From Bos javanicus (Eukaryota; Chordata; Mammalia; Artiodactyla; Bovidae): 64,000 nt of DNA. The stretch covers positions 22,213,501 to 22,277,500 of the forward strand of contig NC_083884.1 in the NCBI RefSeq assembly GCF_032452875.1, written 5' to 3'. The stretch's first letter is position 1. Every line of letters starts with the position of its first letter. Position numbers and translations under genes: made by a program. Of the stretch, positions 11,190 to 23,485 are shown one piece after another. The notes under the pieces are model-generated. The model did no database searches. It saw only the letters and a list, made by a program, of their open reading frames with translations, and was not told the origin of the DNA.

Positions 11190-11660
11190 ACTAACACATA
11201 TATATGGAATTTTGAAAGATGGTAATGATAACCCGGTATGTGAGACAGCAAAAGAGACACAGATGCATAGAACAGTCTTTTGGACTCTGTGGGAGAGGGA
11301 GGCAGGGGATGATTTGGGAGAATGGCAGTAAAACATGTATAATATAAGAAACGAATTGCCAGTCCAGGTTCGATGCAGGATACAGGAAGCTTGGGGCTGG
11401 TGCACTGGGATGACCCAGAGGGATGGTATGGGGAGCGAGGTGGGCGGGGTGTTCAGGATGGGGAACACATGTATACCCACAGTGGATGCATGTTGATGTA
11501 TGGCAAACCCAATACAATATTGTAAAGTAAAAAAGAAAATAAGATAATAAAAAATAAATAAAATAAAATAAAACAAAACAAAAAAATAGTTTCTATTGAG
11601 GGCCAATTATGGGCTAAACACACATCAAAAGTGTTTTCATTGTAGCATAGTATACATTTA

Positions 11661-11746
11661 TACCTGTGGCGGATTCATTTTGATATTTGGCAAAACTAAT
11701 ACAATTATGTAAAGTTTAAAAATAAAATAAAATAAAAAAAAAAAGA
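11661..11746 (+). mobile_element. Short L1 3'-end fragment
   Basis: About 85 bases match the last part of the ruminant L1 3' UTR (CTGTGGCGGATTCATTTTG through TGTAAAGTTTAAAA) and end in an A-rich tail. The same terminal block recurs at 44826-44965. Confidence 0.75.
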
Positions 11747-12955
11747 AAATGCATATGTGGTTTGAGACTGAGTCAAGTTTATGAACGTGAAATATATTAT
11801 CAGATTCATAATGTCAAAATCAAAAGAGTTCCAGGCACCTATTTTAGTGAACTAGACTTATGGTATATGAGACAAAAAGTAACTGCATTCTTAAAGCACT
11901 TCCTTTTAACCACCCTGTCCTGGAGATATATCAAACGAATCCTGAAGCACTTTTATTTACGTTTGCATCTTATTGGACAATCTAATTATTTCAGTTTATT
12001 TTTTTTAAATCACAATAGAATATGGTCAAATCTAAACACACGATACTGTGTGATACAAACTAGAATTTCCACCTAATTTCCATAATCTCAAAACCCTACC
12101 ATGAGAAAGGTAGGGGAGTGGTAAATAAGGCCAAGTGGGTTTTATTGGTCAGTTTTGGTATTTGTTTTACTCTTCCTCCTTGATTCTGACTTTCTGCCCT
12201 CAACTCCCACCATTCGGTATACTTCTTGCTTTTTTAAGCTTTTGAAAATGGAAGGCTAAATGGGCAATGTAACAAAGGTGGACAGGTCTTACGTGGTTGA
12301 TGATGTTGAATTGTTTCATTTACATTTAATTATTTCATTTTGATTGTTTTGTAAGGACTTCACCCATCTCTGTTCTGCATTTTCCAGTTTAGGTCGTACT
12401 GCTGCTAAACGGCAGCTTACACCTCCGCTATCAGTCCCTGACTTCCAGTGATCCACCTCATATTGCATCTTTCTAAGTGACTTTGACCCTCCAATCTGGC
12501 CTCGTGACCACAGTTCTTTCCAAAGGACTCAAGTCCTGGCCTCTTTCCACTAGGTATGCATGTGGTCAACAGGACCAAACAGCTTGCCCCACCACTTGTG
12601 TGACTGTAGCTTGCTCAAACCCTATGCTGTTCTCTGCATTTAGCCATTGGAGGCAGCTACAGTCATTGTTGTGCCTTTGGAATTTTCACAGGAAAGACAG
12701 ACTTTCTCATGAAGCTTTTTCATCTCTAAAACCTCCAGGAGACACAGGTCAAGATTACTGCTTTCTTCTGGAAGCACCAGAACCAGACTAATAATGTGCG
12801 CTGCGCAAATAAAACTTAAGGGTTAAGAAGTCAATGTCGACTCCCTACAAGCAGCCCCATGCTCTGCACATACTTTTCTTGGAAACAAACCAGCTAAAAG
12901 GACAATCCTACTTTTACGTCACATTATTTATACAAAGGTATTTGACTATTATTAT
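11747..12955. other. No recognised gene; G+C-richer pocket with a polyadenylation signal
   Basis: Most of this is A+T-rich unique sequence. From about 12400 to 12830 base composition is visibly more balanced, a 104-codon open frame (12477-12791, plus) is present, and AATAAA follows at 12808-12813. I do not recognise the predicted protein, and no splice structure is evident. It could be an old LTR, a terminal exon of an unknown transcript, or neither. Confidence 0.3.
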
Positions 12956-13183
12956 GCCTGGAAAATCCCATGGACAGAGGAACCTGGAAGGCTGCAGTCC
13001 ATGGGGTCGCTGAGGGTCAGACACGACTGAGCGACTTCACTTTCACTTTTCATTTCATGCATTGGAGAAGGAAATGGCAACCCACTCCAGTGTTCTTGCC
13101 TGGAGAATCCCAGGGACGGGGGAGCCTGGTGGGCTGCCGTCTATGAAGTCACACAGAGTCGGACACGATTGAAGTGACTTAGC

Positions 13184-13215
<32 letters not shown>
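12956..13215 (+). mobile_element. Bov-A2 SINE, 5'-truncated
   Basis: It starts inside the first monomer (GCCTGGAAAATCCC), continues through the dimer linker and second monomer, and ends with a long CAG-type tail at about 13181-13215 interrupted by a single TAG. No clear target duplication is visible. Confidence 0.88.
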
Positions 13216-14754
13216 TTAGTAATGGGAACTTGAAGATTCTGAACAGAATAGTGAGTGACATAACCAGAGGGAGGCCTTTAAGAACCGTATTAAGCACCTT
13301 TGCTAACCTTACACTTTTATGGATCAGTAAGCTCAATCTGTTTTTGACTGAAGAGTAGCAGTTTGTTATTTTCAGTCAGTTGTTGGGTTATAGTGAACTC
13401 TGAGGTATAAAAATATCAGAAGCTGTGCAACACAAAAGAGAAATCCAAGATTGGTTATCTTGTTTTCTGAGGAGGACCAAATATTTTTTATTTTCATATA
13501 TAATTTCTGCTTCAATACAGTGGCAAAAATCTAAATGATGTGACTTAATACATATTTTCCTTTTATAGATCCACTGGATTTTGCAAGTTTTTATTTGCCA
13601 GAGGTTAGACTTTTAATGTTTTAATTATATTTGCTAAAATATTCTAATTCATACGAACATTACTGAATTGACTGGTTTTCTAAGATTATTAGCTTAGTCT
13701 ATAATCCTGCATTAAAGCTTTTTGATTTTAATCTTCAGAAGGCTTGAAAAATAATCAATAAAAGCAAGAACTCTTATGGCTTGGGTTTAAATCCTTTTTA
13801 TTATAATTGAATTAGTTCCCCTATCTTGGCCCAGAGAAGCCTTTGTAATTTTCTGTTAAGCTTTCAGAAGTGGCTTGCATTATGTAATCAGATAAGAAAT
13901 AAAATAAACCCTTTACTTAACAATATTATTTTTAAAAAGCACCACTGATTTAGTCTATAATACACTGTTGACAAAATAAATTAATAACAATGAAAAACAC
14001 TAGTTTGAAAGGAGTGATTGCTGAGCTTTCATTTAAATTTAAATTTAGACAAAAATAGCTAAAGTAGTCTTGTTGCCTAAAATTACCTTGTTCAAATCTT
14101 TCCCATTAGAAAGAATGATATTTGCAAATCAAACAGATTAGTTTTCAGCACACATAGATGAGTCCTCTTCTTTGAAAATTTCTCATTATTTTAAAAATAT
14201 GATACTCTATTTAAACACAGCAATGGAATTCCACTTTGCATCCTGTTCTTTACTTGATGAAGGAGATTTTACTGTAACATGCTTTTCAAACTTCAAAAGT
14301 TGGTAGGAAAACTAAATTAGCCTGTGGAGAATCAAGTTAAAAGTGGTATATTTTGGTTCTATCTGTGCCCAGTGAAAACTATGTCCAGTTGGACTTAAAC
14401 TGGACATTGTAATTCCCACTGAGTTTCCTCAAATTCTCAATTTCCTGATCAGCCTCACAGTTAGAGGACTGAGCCAGGCTATTACAAAGTCCTGGAGGAA
14501 TTTCTACTTGCAAATGCATAAAGATGCACAAATATGAATATTTTGTGACCTAGAGCTAATATGTGAAGGACATGATGGACACATACAGTTATCCCAAGTT
14601 CTCACAGACATTTTAGTGGGGAAAAATGTCACCATTCTTCCGACATATTTGATAAGTAAAAAAGGCCTTAACAAAATCCCTGGATTCCAGTTAATACCAT
14701 TTGCTAACCCTTTTGTATGGACCAGACCCCTATGCTTATTAAAAACACAAAAGC
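13216..14754. other. Unique A+T-rich sequence, no feature recognised
   Basis: No repeat family, exon-like frame or RNA gene is recognised. A small perfect palindromic stretch, ATTTAAATTTAAAT, sits near 14033. Confidence 0.5.
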
Positions 14755-14765
14755 AGTGAGGTGTT

Positions 14766-15032
14766 GCTGCTGCTGATGCTGCTAAGTCGCTTCAGTCATG
14801 TCCGACTCTGTGCGACCCCATAGACGGCAGCCCACCAGGCTTCCCCGTCCCTGGGATTCTCCAGGCAAGAACACGGGAGTGGGTTGCCAATGCATGAGAG
14901 TGAAAAGTGAAAGTGAAGTCGTTCAGTCTTGTCCGACTCCCAGCGACCCCATGGACTGCAGCCTACCAGGCTCCTCCGTCCATGGGATTTTCCAGGCAAG
15001 AGTACTGGAGTGGGATGCCATTGCCTTCTCCG
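14766..15032 (-). mobile_element. Bov-A2 SINE with target duplication
   Basis: The flanks AGTGAGGTGTT at 14755-14765 and 15033-15043 are identical, an 11-base duplication. The element is near full length, with a short GCTGCTGCTGATGCTGCT tail on the plus strand. Confidence 0.95.
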
Positions 15033-15317
15033 AGTGAGGTGTTAATACCTGCTAAGTATTGAAATGGGTTAAAACAATCAGAGAAACTAATTTCATAAAA
15101 CAGAACTGAACTGAGCATCAAAGGAAAGAAGGCTATGTCAAAGAGCCAGACTAGAGGAGTACAGCTGGCCCCATTTGGCTCTGTCTTCAATCTGCCATCA
15201 GAGGCAGCCAAAGCCTCTGACATGTGTGAGCAGACTTACATGGGATTTGGACGACGTGTTTAGAAAAACAATGAAAAAGTTACATTTTATGGAAAAGTAT
15301 GCATACTAGGGAAGTAT

Positions 15318-16368
15318 CAGTTCAGTTCAGTCGCTCAGTGGTGTCTGACTCTTTGTGACCCCATGAACCACAGCACACCAGGCCTCCCTGTCCATCACCA
15401 ACTCCCAGAGTTTACCCAAACTCATGTCCATTGGGTTGGTGATGCCATCCAACCATCTCATCCTCTGTTATCCCCTTCTCCTCCAGCCTTCAATCTTTAC
15501 CAGCATCAGGGTCTTTTCCAATGAATCACTTATTCGCATGAGGTGGCCACAGTGTTGGCATTTCAGCTTCAACATCAGTCCTTCCAATGAACACCCAGGA
15601 CTGATCTCCTTTAGGATGGATTGGTTGGATCTCCTTGCAGTCCTAGGGACTCTCAAGAGTCTTCTCCAACACCACAGTTCAAAAGCATCAGTTCTTCAGT
15701 GCTCAGCTTTCTCTGTAGTCTAACTCTCACATCCATACATGACTACTGGAAAAACCATAGCTTTAACTAGATGGACCTTTGTTGGCAAAGTAATGTCTCT
15801 GCTTTTTAATATGCTGTCTAGGTTGGTCATAACTTTCCTTCCAAAGAGCAAGCATCTTTTAATTTCATGCCTGCAGTCACCATTGACAGTGATTTTGGAA
15901 CCCAAAAAGATAAAGTCTCTCACTGTTTCCAGTTTTTCTGCATCTATTTCCCATGAAGTGATGGGACCAGATGCCATGATCTTCGTTTTCTGAGGGTTGA
16001 GTTTTCAGCCAACTTTGTCACTCCTCTTTCACTTTCATTAAGAGGCTCTTTACTTCTTCTTTACTCTGCCATAAGGGTGGTGTCATCTGCGTATCTGAGG
16101 TTATTGATATTTCTCCCGGCAATCTTGATTCCAGCTTGTGCTTCTTCCAGCCCAGCATTTCTCATGATGTACTCTGCATATAAATTAAATAAACAGGGTG
16201 ACAATATACAGCCTTGATGTACTCCTTTTCCTATTTGGAACCAGTCTGTTGTTCCATGTCCAGTTCTAATTGTTGCTTCCTGACCTGCATACAGGTTTCT
16301 CAAGAGGCAGGTCAGGTGGTCTGGTATTCCCATCTCTTTCAGAATTTTCCACAGTTTATTGTGATCCT
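15318..16368 (-). mobile_element. BovB LINE, 5'-truncated
   Basis: The 3' end carries a TTCAG-type tail (15318-15331). The minus strand then encodes the BovB ORF2 C-terminus with frames at 15720-15977 and 16061-16381, including a YADD-coding box at 16082-16093 (TACGCAGATGAC on the minus strand). At 16368 the sequence switches abruptly to the 3' end of another BovB copy. Confidence 0.88.
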
Positions 16369-16785
16369 CAGTCGTGTCCAATTCTTTGCAACCCCATGGA
16401 CTGCAGCATGCCAGTCCTCCTTGTCCATCACCAACTCCCAGAGTTTACTCAAACTCAAGTCCATTGAGTCGGTGATGCCATCCAACCATCTCATCTTCTG
16501 TTGTCTCCTTCTCTTCTTGCCTTAAATTTTTCCCAGCATCAGGGGCTTTTCAGATGAGTCAGTTCTTCGCATCAGGTGGCCAAAGTATTGGAGTTTCAGC
16601 TTCAGCATCAGTTCTTACCGTGAATGTTCCAGACTTAATTTCCTTTAGGATGGACTGGTTGGATCTACTTGCAGCCCATAGGACTCTCAAGAGTCTTCTC
16701 CAACACCACAGTTCAAAAGCATCAATTCTTCAGCTCTCAGCTTTCTTTATAGTCCAACTCTCACATCCATACATGACTACTGGGC
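16369..16785 (-). mobile_element. BovB LINE 3' fragment
   Basis: This is a second, more diverged BovB 3' portion in the same orientation, joined directly to the preceding copy. It lacks the short tail repeat seen on other copies and ends where a Bov-tA SINE begins. Confidence 0.82.
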
Positions 16786-16958
16786 TTCCCTTGTGGCTCA
16801 GCTGGTAAAGAATCTCCCTGCAATGCATGAGACCTGAGTTTTATCCCTGGGTTGGGAAAGGCTACCCACTTCAGTATTCTGGCCTGGAGAATTCCATGGA
16901 CTGTATAGCTCATGGGGTGGCAGAGTAAGACATGACTGAGTGACTTTCACTTTCACTT
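16786..16958 (+). mobile_element. Bov-tA SINE
   Basis: The tRNA-like head (GGCTTCCCTTGTGGCTCAG, with a B-box-like GAGTTTTATCC) is followed by the Bov-A body and a CACTTTCACTTT end. It opposes the adjoining BovB pieces. Confidence 0.85.
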
Positions 16959-17105
16959 TAGGAAAGTATAGAAACTGGTTAAATAGATCAAGTGGGAGAA
17001 AAACTTCAGGAGGCTCTGAAGTCAGGTATGATACAGAAGTATGAATACCAGCACCAACATCAATGTCAACACATACTGAGGCTCTACAGTGGATCCAATA
17101 GTATG

Positions 17106-17234
17106 TGTGTGGCTCAATTCCTTCAGTCATGTCCAACTCTTTGCAACCCTATGGACTATAGCCCACCAGGCTCCTCTGTCCGTAGGATTCTCCAGGCAAG
17201 AATACTGGAGTGGGTTACCACTGCCTGCTCCAGT
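17106..17234 (-). mobile_element. Bov-A/Bov-tA SINE fragment lacking the tRNA head
   Basis: A single Bov-A body is present, from CCTTCAGTCATG to CTGCCTGCTCCAG on the plus strand. The tRNA-derived 5' head is absent, as in an ordinary 5' truncation. Confidence 0.75.
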
Positions 17235-17399
17235 CAACACTATACTGAGATTGAATATAAATTATATCGTTTTATTCCCCACCACATAAGAGAATAAGAA
17301 TTGTTATAATCTCATTTTATTAGTGAAGAAAAAGAGTCTGGAGGTGGTTAAATATTTTCCAAGGATAAAATGTTAATATATGGTCAGTATGACCTCAAG

Positions 17400-20300
17400 A
17401 GGAGGTGATGAAATTCCAGTTAAGGTATTTAACAGAATCATCTTTAGGATTTTAAAGTGCTGCATTCAATATGTCAGCTAATTTGGTAAACTCAGCAGTG
17501 GCCACAGGACTAGAAAAGCCCAGTTTTATTCCAATCCCAAAGAAGGGAAATGTCAAAAAATGTTCAAACAACGGCAATACTGTGCTCATTTCATATGCTA
17601 GAAAGGTTATTGTCAAAATCCTTCAAGCTAGGCTTCAGGAGTACGTGAACCAAGAACATCTATATGTACAAGCTGGATTTTGAAAAGGCAGAAGAACCAG
17701 ATATCAAATTGCCAACACTCACTGAATCATAGAGAAAGCAAAGGAATTCCAGAAAAACATCTAGTTCTGCTTCATTGACTATGTGGATCATAACAAACTG
17801 GAAAATTCTTAAAGAGACAGGAATACCAGATCACTTCACCCATTTCCCAAAAAACCTGAATGCAGGACAAGAAGCAACAGTTATAACGGGACATGGAAAA
17901 ACTGGTTCAAAATTGGGAAAGGAACACAATAAGGCTGAATACTGTCACCCAGCTTATTTAACTTATATTCAGAATGTATCATGAGAAATGCCAGGCTGGA
18001 TGAATCACAAGTTGGAATCAAACACTGGGAGAAAAATCAACAACCTCAGATATCCCCTCTAATGACAGAAAGTGAAGAGGAACTAAAGAGCCTCTTGATG
18101 AGGGTGAAAAATCTGCCTTGAAACTCAACATTCAAACAACTAAAATCATGATATCCAGCCCCATTACTTCATGGCAAATAGAAGGGGAAAAAGTAGAATC
18201 AGTGACAGATTTTATTTTTCTGGGCTCCAAAATCACTGCAGATGGTGACGGCGGCCATGAAATTAAAAGATGCTTGCCCCTTGGAAGAAGCTACGACAAA
18301 CCTAGACAGCATATTAAAAAGCAGAGATATCACTTTGCTGACAAAGATTCGCAAAGCAAAGCTGTAGTTTTTCCAGTAGTCATATTTGAATGTAAGGACT
18401 CGACCATCAGATCAGATCAGATCAGTCACTCAGTTGTGTCTGCGTCTTTGTACCCCAGGAATCTCAGCATCCAAGGCCTCCCTGTCCATCACCAACACCC
18501 GGAGTTCACTCAGGCTCACGTCCATTGACTCAGTGATGCTATCCAGCCATGTCATCCTCTGTCGTCCCCTTCTCCTCCTGCCCTCAATCCCTCCCAGCAT
18601 CAGAGTCTTTTCCAATGAGTCAACACTTCGCATGAGGTGGCCAAAGTACTGGAGTTTCAGCTTTAGCATCATTCCTTCCAAAGAAATCCCAGGGCTGATC
18701 TCCTTCAGAATGGACTGGTTGGATCTTCTTGCAGTCCAAGGGACTCTCAAGAGTCTTCTCTAACACCACAGTTCAAAAGCATCAGTTCTTAGGCGCTCAG
18801 CCTTCTTCACAGTCCAACTCTCACATCCATACATAACCAGAGGAAAAACCATAGCCTTCACTAGACAGACCTTTGTTGGCAAAGTAATGTCTCTGCTTTT
18901 GAATATGCTATCTAAGTTGGTCATAACTTTCCTTCCAAGAGTAAGCGTCGTTTAATTTCATGGCTGTAGTCACCATCTGCAGTGATGTTGGGGCCCACAA
19001 AAATAAAGTCTGATACTGTTTCCACTGTTTCCCCATCTATTTCCCAAGAAGTGAAGGGACTGGATGCCATGATCTTCGTTTTCTGAATGTTGAACTTTAA
19101 GCCAACTTTTTCACTCTCCACCTTCACTTTCATCAAGAGGCTTTTGAGTTCCTCTTCACTTTCTGCCATAAGGGTGGTGTCATCTGCATATCTGAGGTTA
19201 TTGATATTTCTCCCAGCAATCTTGATTCTAGCTTGTGTTTCTTCCAGTCCAGAGTTTCTCATGATGTACTCTGCATATAAATTAAATAAACAGGGTGACA
19301 ATATACAGCCTTGATGTACTCCTTTTCCTATTTGGAACCAGTCTGTTGTTCCGTGACCAGTTCTAACTGTTGCTTCCTGACCTGCATACAGATTTCTCAA
19401 GAGGCAGATCAGGTGGTCTTGTATTCCCATCTCTTTCAGAATTTTCCAGTTTATTGTGATCCACATAGTCAAAGGCTTTGGCATAGTCAATAAAGCAGAA
19501 ATAGATGTTTTTCTGGAACTCTCTTGCTTTTTCCATGATCCAGCACATGTTAGCAATTTGATCTCTGGTTCCTCTGCCTTTTCTAAAACCAGCTTGAACA
19601 TCAGAAGTTCCTAGTTCACATATTGCTGAAGCCTGGCTTGGAGAATTCTGAGCATTACTTTACTAGCGTGTGAGATGAGTGCAATTGTGTGGTAGTTTGA
19701 GCATTCTTTGGCATTGCCTTTCTTTGGGATTGGAATGAAAACTGACGTTTTCCAGTCCTGTGGCCACTGCTGAGTTTTCCAAATTTGCTGGCATACTGAG
19801 TGTAGCACTTTCACAGCATCATCTTTCAGGATTTGGAATAGCTGAACTGGAATTCTATCACCTCCACTAGCTTTGTTCGTAGTGATGCTGTCTAAGGCCC
19901 ACTTGACTTCACATTCCAGGATGTCTGGCTCTAGGTCAGTGATCACACCATCGTGATTATCTGGGTCATGAAGATCTTTTTGGTACAGTTCTTCTGTGTA
20001 TTCTTGCCACCTCTTCTTAATATCTTCTGCTTCTGTTAGGTCCATACCATTTCTGTCCTTTATCGAGCCCGTCTTTGCATGAATGTATCTCTGATTTTCT
20101 TGAAGAGATCCCTAGTCTTTCCCATTCTGTTGTTTTCCTCTATTTCTTTGCATTGATCACTGAAGAAGGCTTTCTTCTCTCTTCTTGCTATTCTTTGGAA
20201 CTCTGCATTCACATGCTTATATCTTTCCTTTTCTCCTTTGCTTTTCACTTCTCTTCTTTTCACAGCTATTTGTAAGGCCTCCCCAGACAGCCATTTTGTT

Positions 20301-21155
20301 TTTTGCATTTCTTTTCCATGGGGATGGTTTTGACCTGTCTCCTGTACAATGTCACGAACCTCATTCCATAGCTCATCAGGCACTCTATCTATTATATCTA
20401 GGCCCTTAAATCTATTTCTCACTTCCACTGTTTAATCATAAGGGATTTGATTTACGTCATACCTGAATGGTCTAGTGGTTTTCCCTACTTTCTTCAATTT
20501 AAGTCTGAATTTGGCAATAAAAAGTTCATAGTCTGAGCCATAGTCAGCTCCTGGTCTTATTTTGCTGACTGTATAGAGCTTCTCCATCTTTGGCTGCAAA
20601 GAATATAATCAATCTGATTTCAGTGTTGACCATCTGGTGATGTCCATGTATAGAGTCTTCTCTTATGTTGTTGGAAGAGGGTGTTTGTTATGACCAGTGC
20701 ATTTTCTTGGCAAAACTCTATTAGTCTTTGCCCTGCTTCATTCTGTATTCCAAGGCCAAATTTGCTTGTTACTCCAGAACTGGACCATAAAAAAGAATTT
20801 ATGTTCTTGAAATGTGGTGCTAGAGAAGACTCTTGAGTGTCCTTTGGACAGCAAGGAGATCAAACCAGTCAATCCTAAAGGAAACCAACTATGGATAGTC
20901 ACTGGAAGGACTGATGCTGAAGCTCCAATACTTTGGCCACCTGATGTGAGGAATCAATTCATTAGAAAAGACCCTAATGCTAGGAAAGATGGAAGACAAA
21001 GGAGGAGGTGGCAGCAGAGGATGAGATAGTTAGATGGAACTCATCAACTCAATAGAGATGAATTTGAGCCCAGGAGATAGTGAAGGACAGGGAAGCCTGG
21101 CGTGCTGCAGTCCATGGGGTCACAAAGAACACAACTGAGTGACTGAACGATAACA
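17400..21155 (+). mobile_element. Old BovB LINE split by an antisense BovB
   Basis: The first part (17400-18407) carries decayed BovB ORF2 in the sense direction, from the region before the palm motif onward. The palm box is destroyed and reads Y-P-L-stop near 18045-18057. The text resumes at 20779 with the very next part of ORF2 and runs to the 3' end near 21155. Open pieces are short (17471-17683, 17775-17984, 18118-18528, 20814-21029). Flanks ACTCGACCAT (18398-18407) and ACTGGACCAT (20779-20788) mark the later insertion. Confidence 0.85.
18408..20778 (-). pseudogene. BovB LINE, about 2.4 kb, with endonuclease end, linker and reverse transcriptase
   Basis: This is one of the two longest BovB copies in the window, inserted antisense into the older copy. 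The minus strand reads from the end of the endonuclease region (about 20780) through a basic linker (20428-20060) and the fingers (20045-19611, ending QQYVN) to the palm (19601-18921, with YADD at 19179-19190). The C-terminal GHLMR/RRRRGRQRM region follows (18750-18430), then a (GATCA)n tail at 18408-18425. Stops and frameshifts separate these pieces, so ORF2 is not translatable as a unit. BovB encodes the endonuclease and reverse transcriptase that mobilises itself and is thought to serve the Bov SINEs through their shared 3' ends. A 10-base duplication with one mismatch flanks it. Confidence 0.9.
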
Positions 21156-21302
21156 ATGAGCTCAAGATCTTGTCTGACTAACCACTTAGGGTTACTTTTG
21201 ATAGCTTTTGGCACATGGTAGACCTTCCTTATAAATAGTAGTTCTATTGTTATAATTAATCCTCTTATCACTATTACCCCATTGTTAATTAGTGATACTT
21301 AA

Positions 21303-21735
21303 TAGCAGTCATATATGGACGTGAGAGTTGGACTGTAAAGAAAGCTGAGAGCCGAAGAATTGATGCTTTTGAACTGTGGTGTTGGAGAAGACTCTTGAGA
21401 GTTCCTTGGACTGCAAGGAGATCCAACCAGTCCATTCTGAAGGAGATCAGCCCTGGGATTTCTTTGGAAGGAATGATGCTAAAGCTGAAACTCCAGTACT
21501 TTGGCCACCTCATGCAAAGAGTTCTCATTGGAAAAGACCCTGATGTTGAGAGAGATTGGGGGCAGGAAGAGAAGGGGACGACAGAGGATGAGATGGCTGG
21601 GTGGCATCACTGAGTCAATGGACGTGAGTCTGAGTGAACTCCGGAAGTTGGTGATGAAGCGGGAGGCCTGGCATGCTGCAATTCATGGGGTCGCAAAGAG
21701 TTGGACATGACTGAGTGACTGAACTGAACTGAATG
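21303..21735 (+). mobile_element. BovB LINE 3' fragment
   Basis: The sense-strand ORF2 C-terminus (frames 21395-21613 and 21501-21710) ends in the tail GACTGAACTGAACTGAA. It shares the diagnostic GGGATTTCTTTGG of the subfamily seen at 18408 and forms a large inverted repeat with that copy's 3' end. Confidence 0.88.
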
Positions 21736-23473
21736 GCAAAACCCAAAATAGAACCTTCAATGTGATATCATCTCATGTGACTACACTTTCACCTAACAGT
21801 AAAGACAGTTCCCTACAATGAAGACTGCTCCTATCATATCAAACTACTATAATTTTAATGTATTGTGATTCAACTATTAAAGGTAAATCTATGCAATCTA
21901 TACATTGCATAGATTTTATTATTTAAAATGTAATTATCACAGCAACTGTTAAGTTACTACCTCCATTAAAAAGAAAAAGAGAAAAATATAACCTTTCTAG
22001 AGCACTTATCAAGTACAAAGCCCTATAGTAATCATATCATATTAATTTTTAGCCTCCAAATAACACTGTATCCTATTCCTATGACAATGGTGACTAAGGA
22101 GGATTTTAAATTCTCCCTAACTTATACTGCTAATAAATGACTAAACTGAAGCTTAGCAAATTACATATATGCTTAAAGTAACATAGCTCTTAAGTGAATT
22201 AGGATACTGAAGTATAGAGATGGAATGACTTTCACAAGGTGGAGAAAGACAACAGAATATCAAGCTAGAATTCAAATTGTCAATTAACAGGGAGATTTCA
22301 TGGTGAGAATAACAAAAATGATCAAATGAATGGTTTCATAGTCCTGAAATTTACAGGTAAGTAGTAGGGACAACCTCAAATTCAATAATCATACAAATAA
22401 CTATAAAATTACATCACTATAGCAGGAAAAAAGACCCATGGTTCTGTGAAATGTTTGGGTGGAGGTATATACCTAATCAGAAAGGTCAGGGAAGAAGATT
22501 TCCATAAGGAAAGGGTGAGTAAGCTTTGATGGAACAAGTAAAATAGGCAAGAGGTGGGGTGGAGGAGATTTGATGTTTAAAGTTTTCAATTTAGGAACAA
22601 AATTTGAAGAACTTAGAGAACGTGTAACTGTTTTGTCCCACTCTGCCATTATTTGAGTTAAAAAGAACTCATGTTGTTCTAGAAACAGGATAAGCAGGTG
22701 GCAGTTGAAACCCGGGGAGCATTTCTTCCTTCAATACAACCTAACGTGTTATTGTTCCCAGGTAAGTTCCTGTTTAACAGAAAACAAATTTGTCAGATTA
22801 TGACAAATCTGTCAAAATATGTATTAAAACAGCTGTGTCAGTAAAATATGTCTCTATCTTTGGGGTTGGACAGGGAAGCTTCTTCAAATTGATTTTCAGG
22901 GGGCATTTCACTAAGTATCAGTCAGGGACTGGTCAGAACACTATGAACCTACTCTTGACATTTCATGCACAGAAATTTAATGCAATGAGTTGGGTGGCAA
23001 AATTATCAGAAAAGTTAGAGGGAAGGGTTAAAAAACGGCCTGGGCAATCTTATTTAAAGATCAGAAAATATAAGAAAGAAGGTCCTTCTACTGTTTCAGG
23101 AGGCCATAGCCATCTGTATCAAAGGTGCTCTTGGCATTTGCAAGAGCATCATGGTTTTTTTTGTTGTTGTTGTTGTCACTGAAGAAGTGAATCAATGCAG
23201 TGTCAGAGCTTAACACTGCACTCAGTGAAGGAGTTAGAAGTAGAATGGGGTTGTCTTGTCCCAGCCTCCAGCACTGTGCTGGTGGCTCTCATTGGCAGAG
23301 TCAAAAGGATACTACTGCTGGCAAAAGATCATATTCTTTTCCATGCCCTTGATATTTAAGTCAGCAGCAGCACTGATAACCAACAATTTCCAGGGGAAAC
23401 GCCAATAGCCCAAAAGCAGAAATGTTCTTTAGGAACAGCAACTGCTACTTACCACAAAACTGTCACATGATCC
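21736..23473. other. No gene recognised; possible MIR remnant and a GTT microsatellite
   Basis: About 22000-22285 resembles a decayed MIR SINE on the minus strand (ATAACACTGTATCC..., then ...TAGAATTCAAATTG). A short (GTT)n run lies near 23161-23176. The 130-codon open frame at 22790-23182 matches nothing I know. Confidence 0.35.
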
Positions 23474-23485
23474 AATATTCTTTAT

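Larger units (their letters stand above)
6591..11588 (+). mobile_element. LINE-1 (ruminant type), 5' end lost, split by SINE and BovB
   Basis: Recognisable L1 sequence begins inside the ORF2 endonuclease domain right at the LTR edge. It runs through reverse transcriptase and the C-terminal region, a 3' UTR (11190-11520) and an A-rich tail (about 11520-11588). A Bov-A2 (7485-7768) and a BovB (10293-11189) interrupt it. The joins on either side resume the L1 text, so both are later insertions. The abrupt start at the provirus suggests the missing 5' part lies left of the window, beyond the provirus. Confidence 0.9.

Noticed and set aside
16801..16870. tRNA genes suggested by tRNA-like A and B boxes (also at 40829, 60099 and others)
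   Set aside because: These are the tRNA-derived heads of Bov-tA SINEs, each followed by a Bov-A body.
22790..23182. 130-codon open frame as a possible gene
   Set aside because: No recognisable domain and no splice or promoter context. It ends in a poly-cysteine stretch created by a GTT-type microsatellite.
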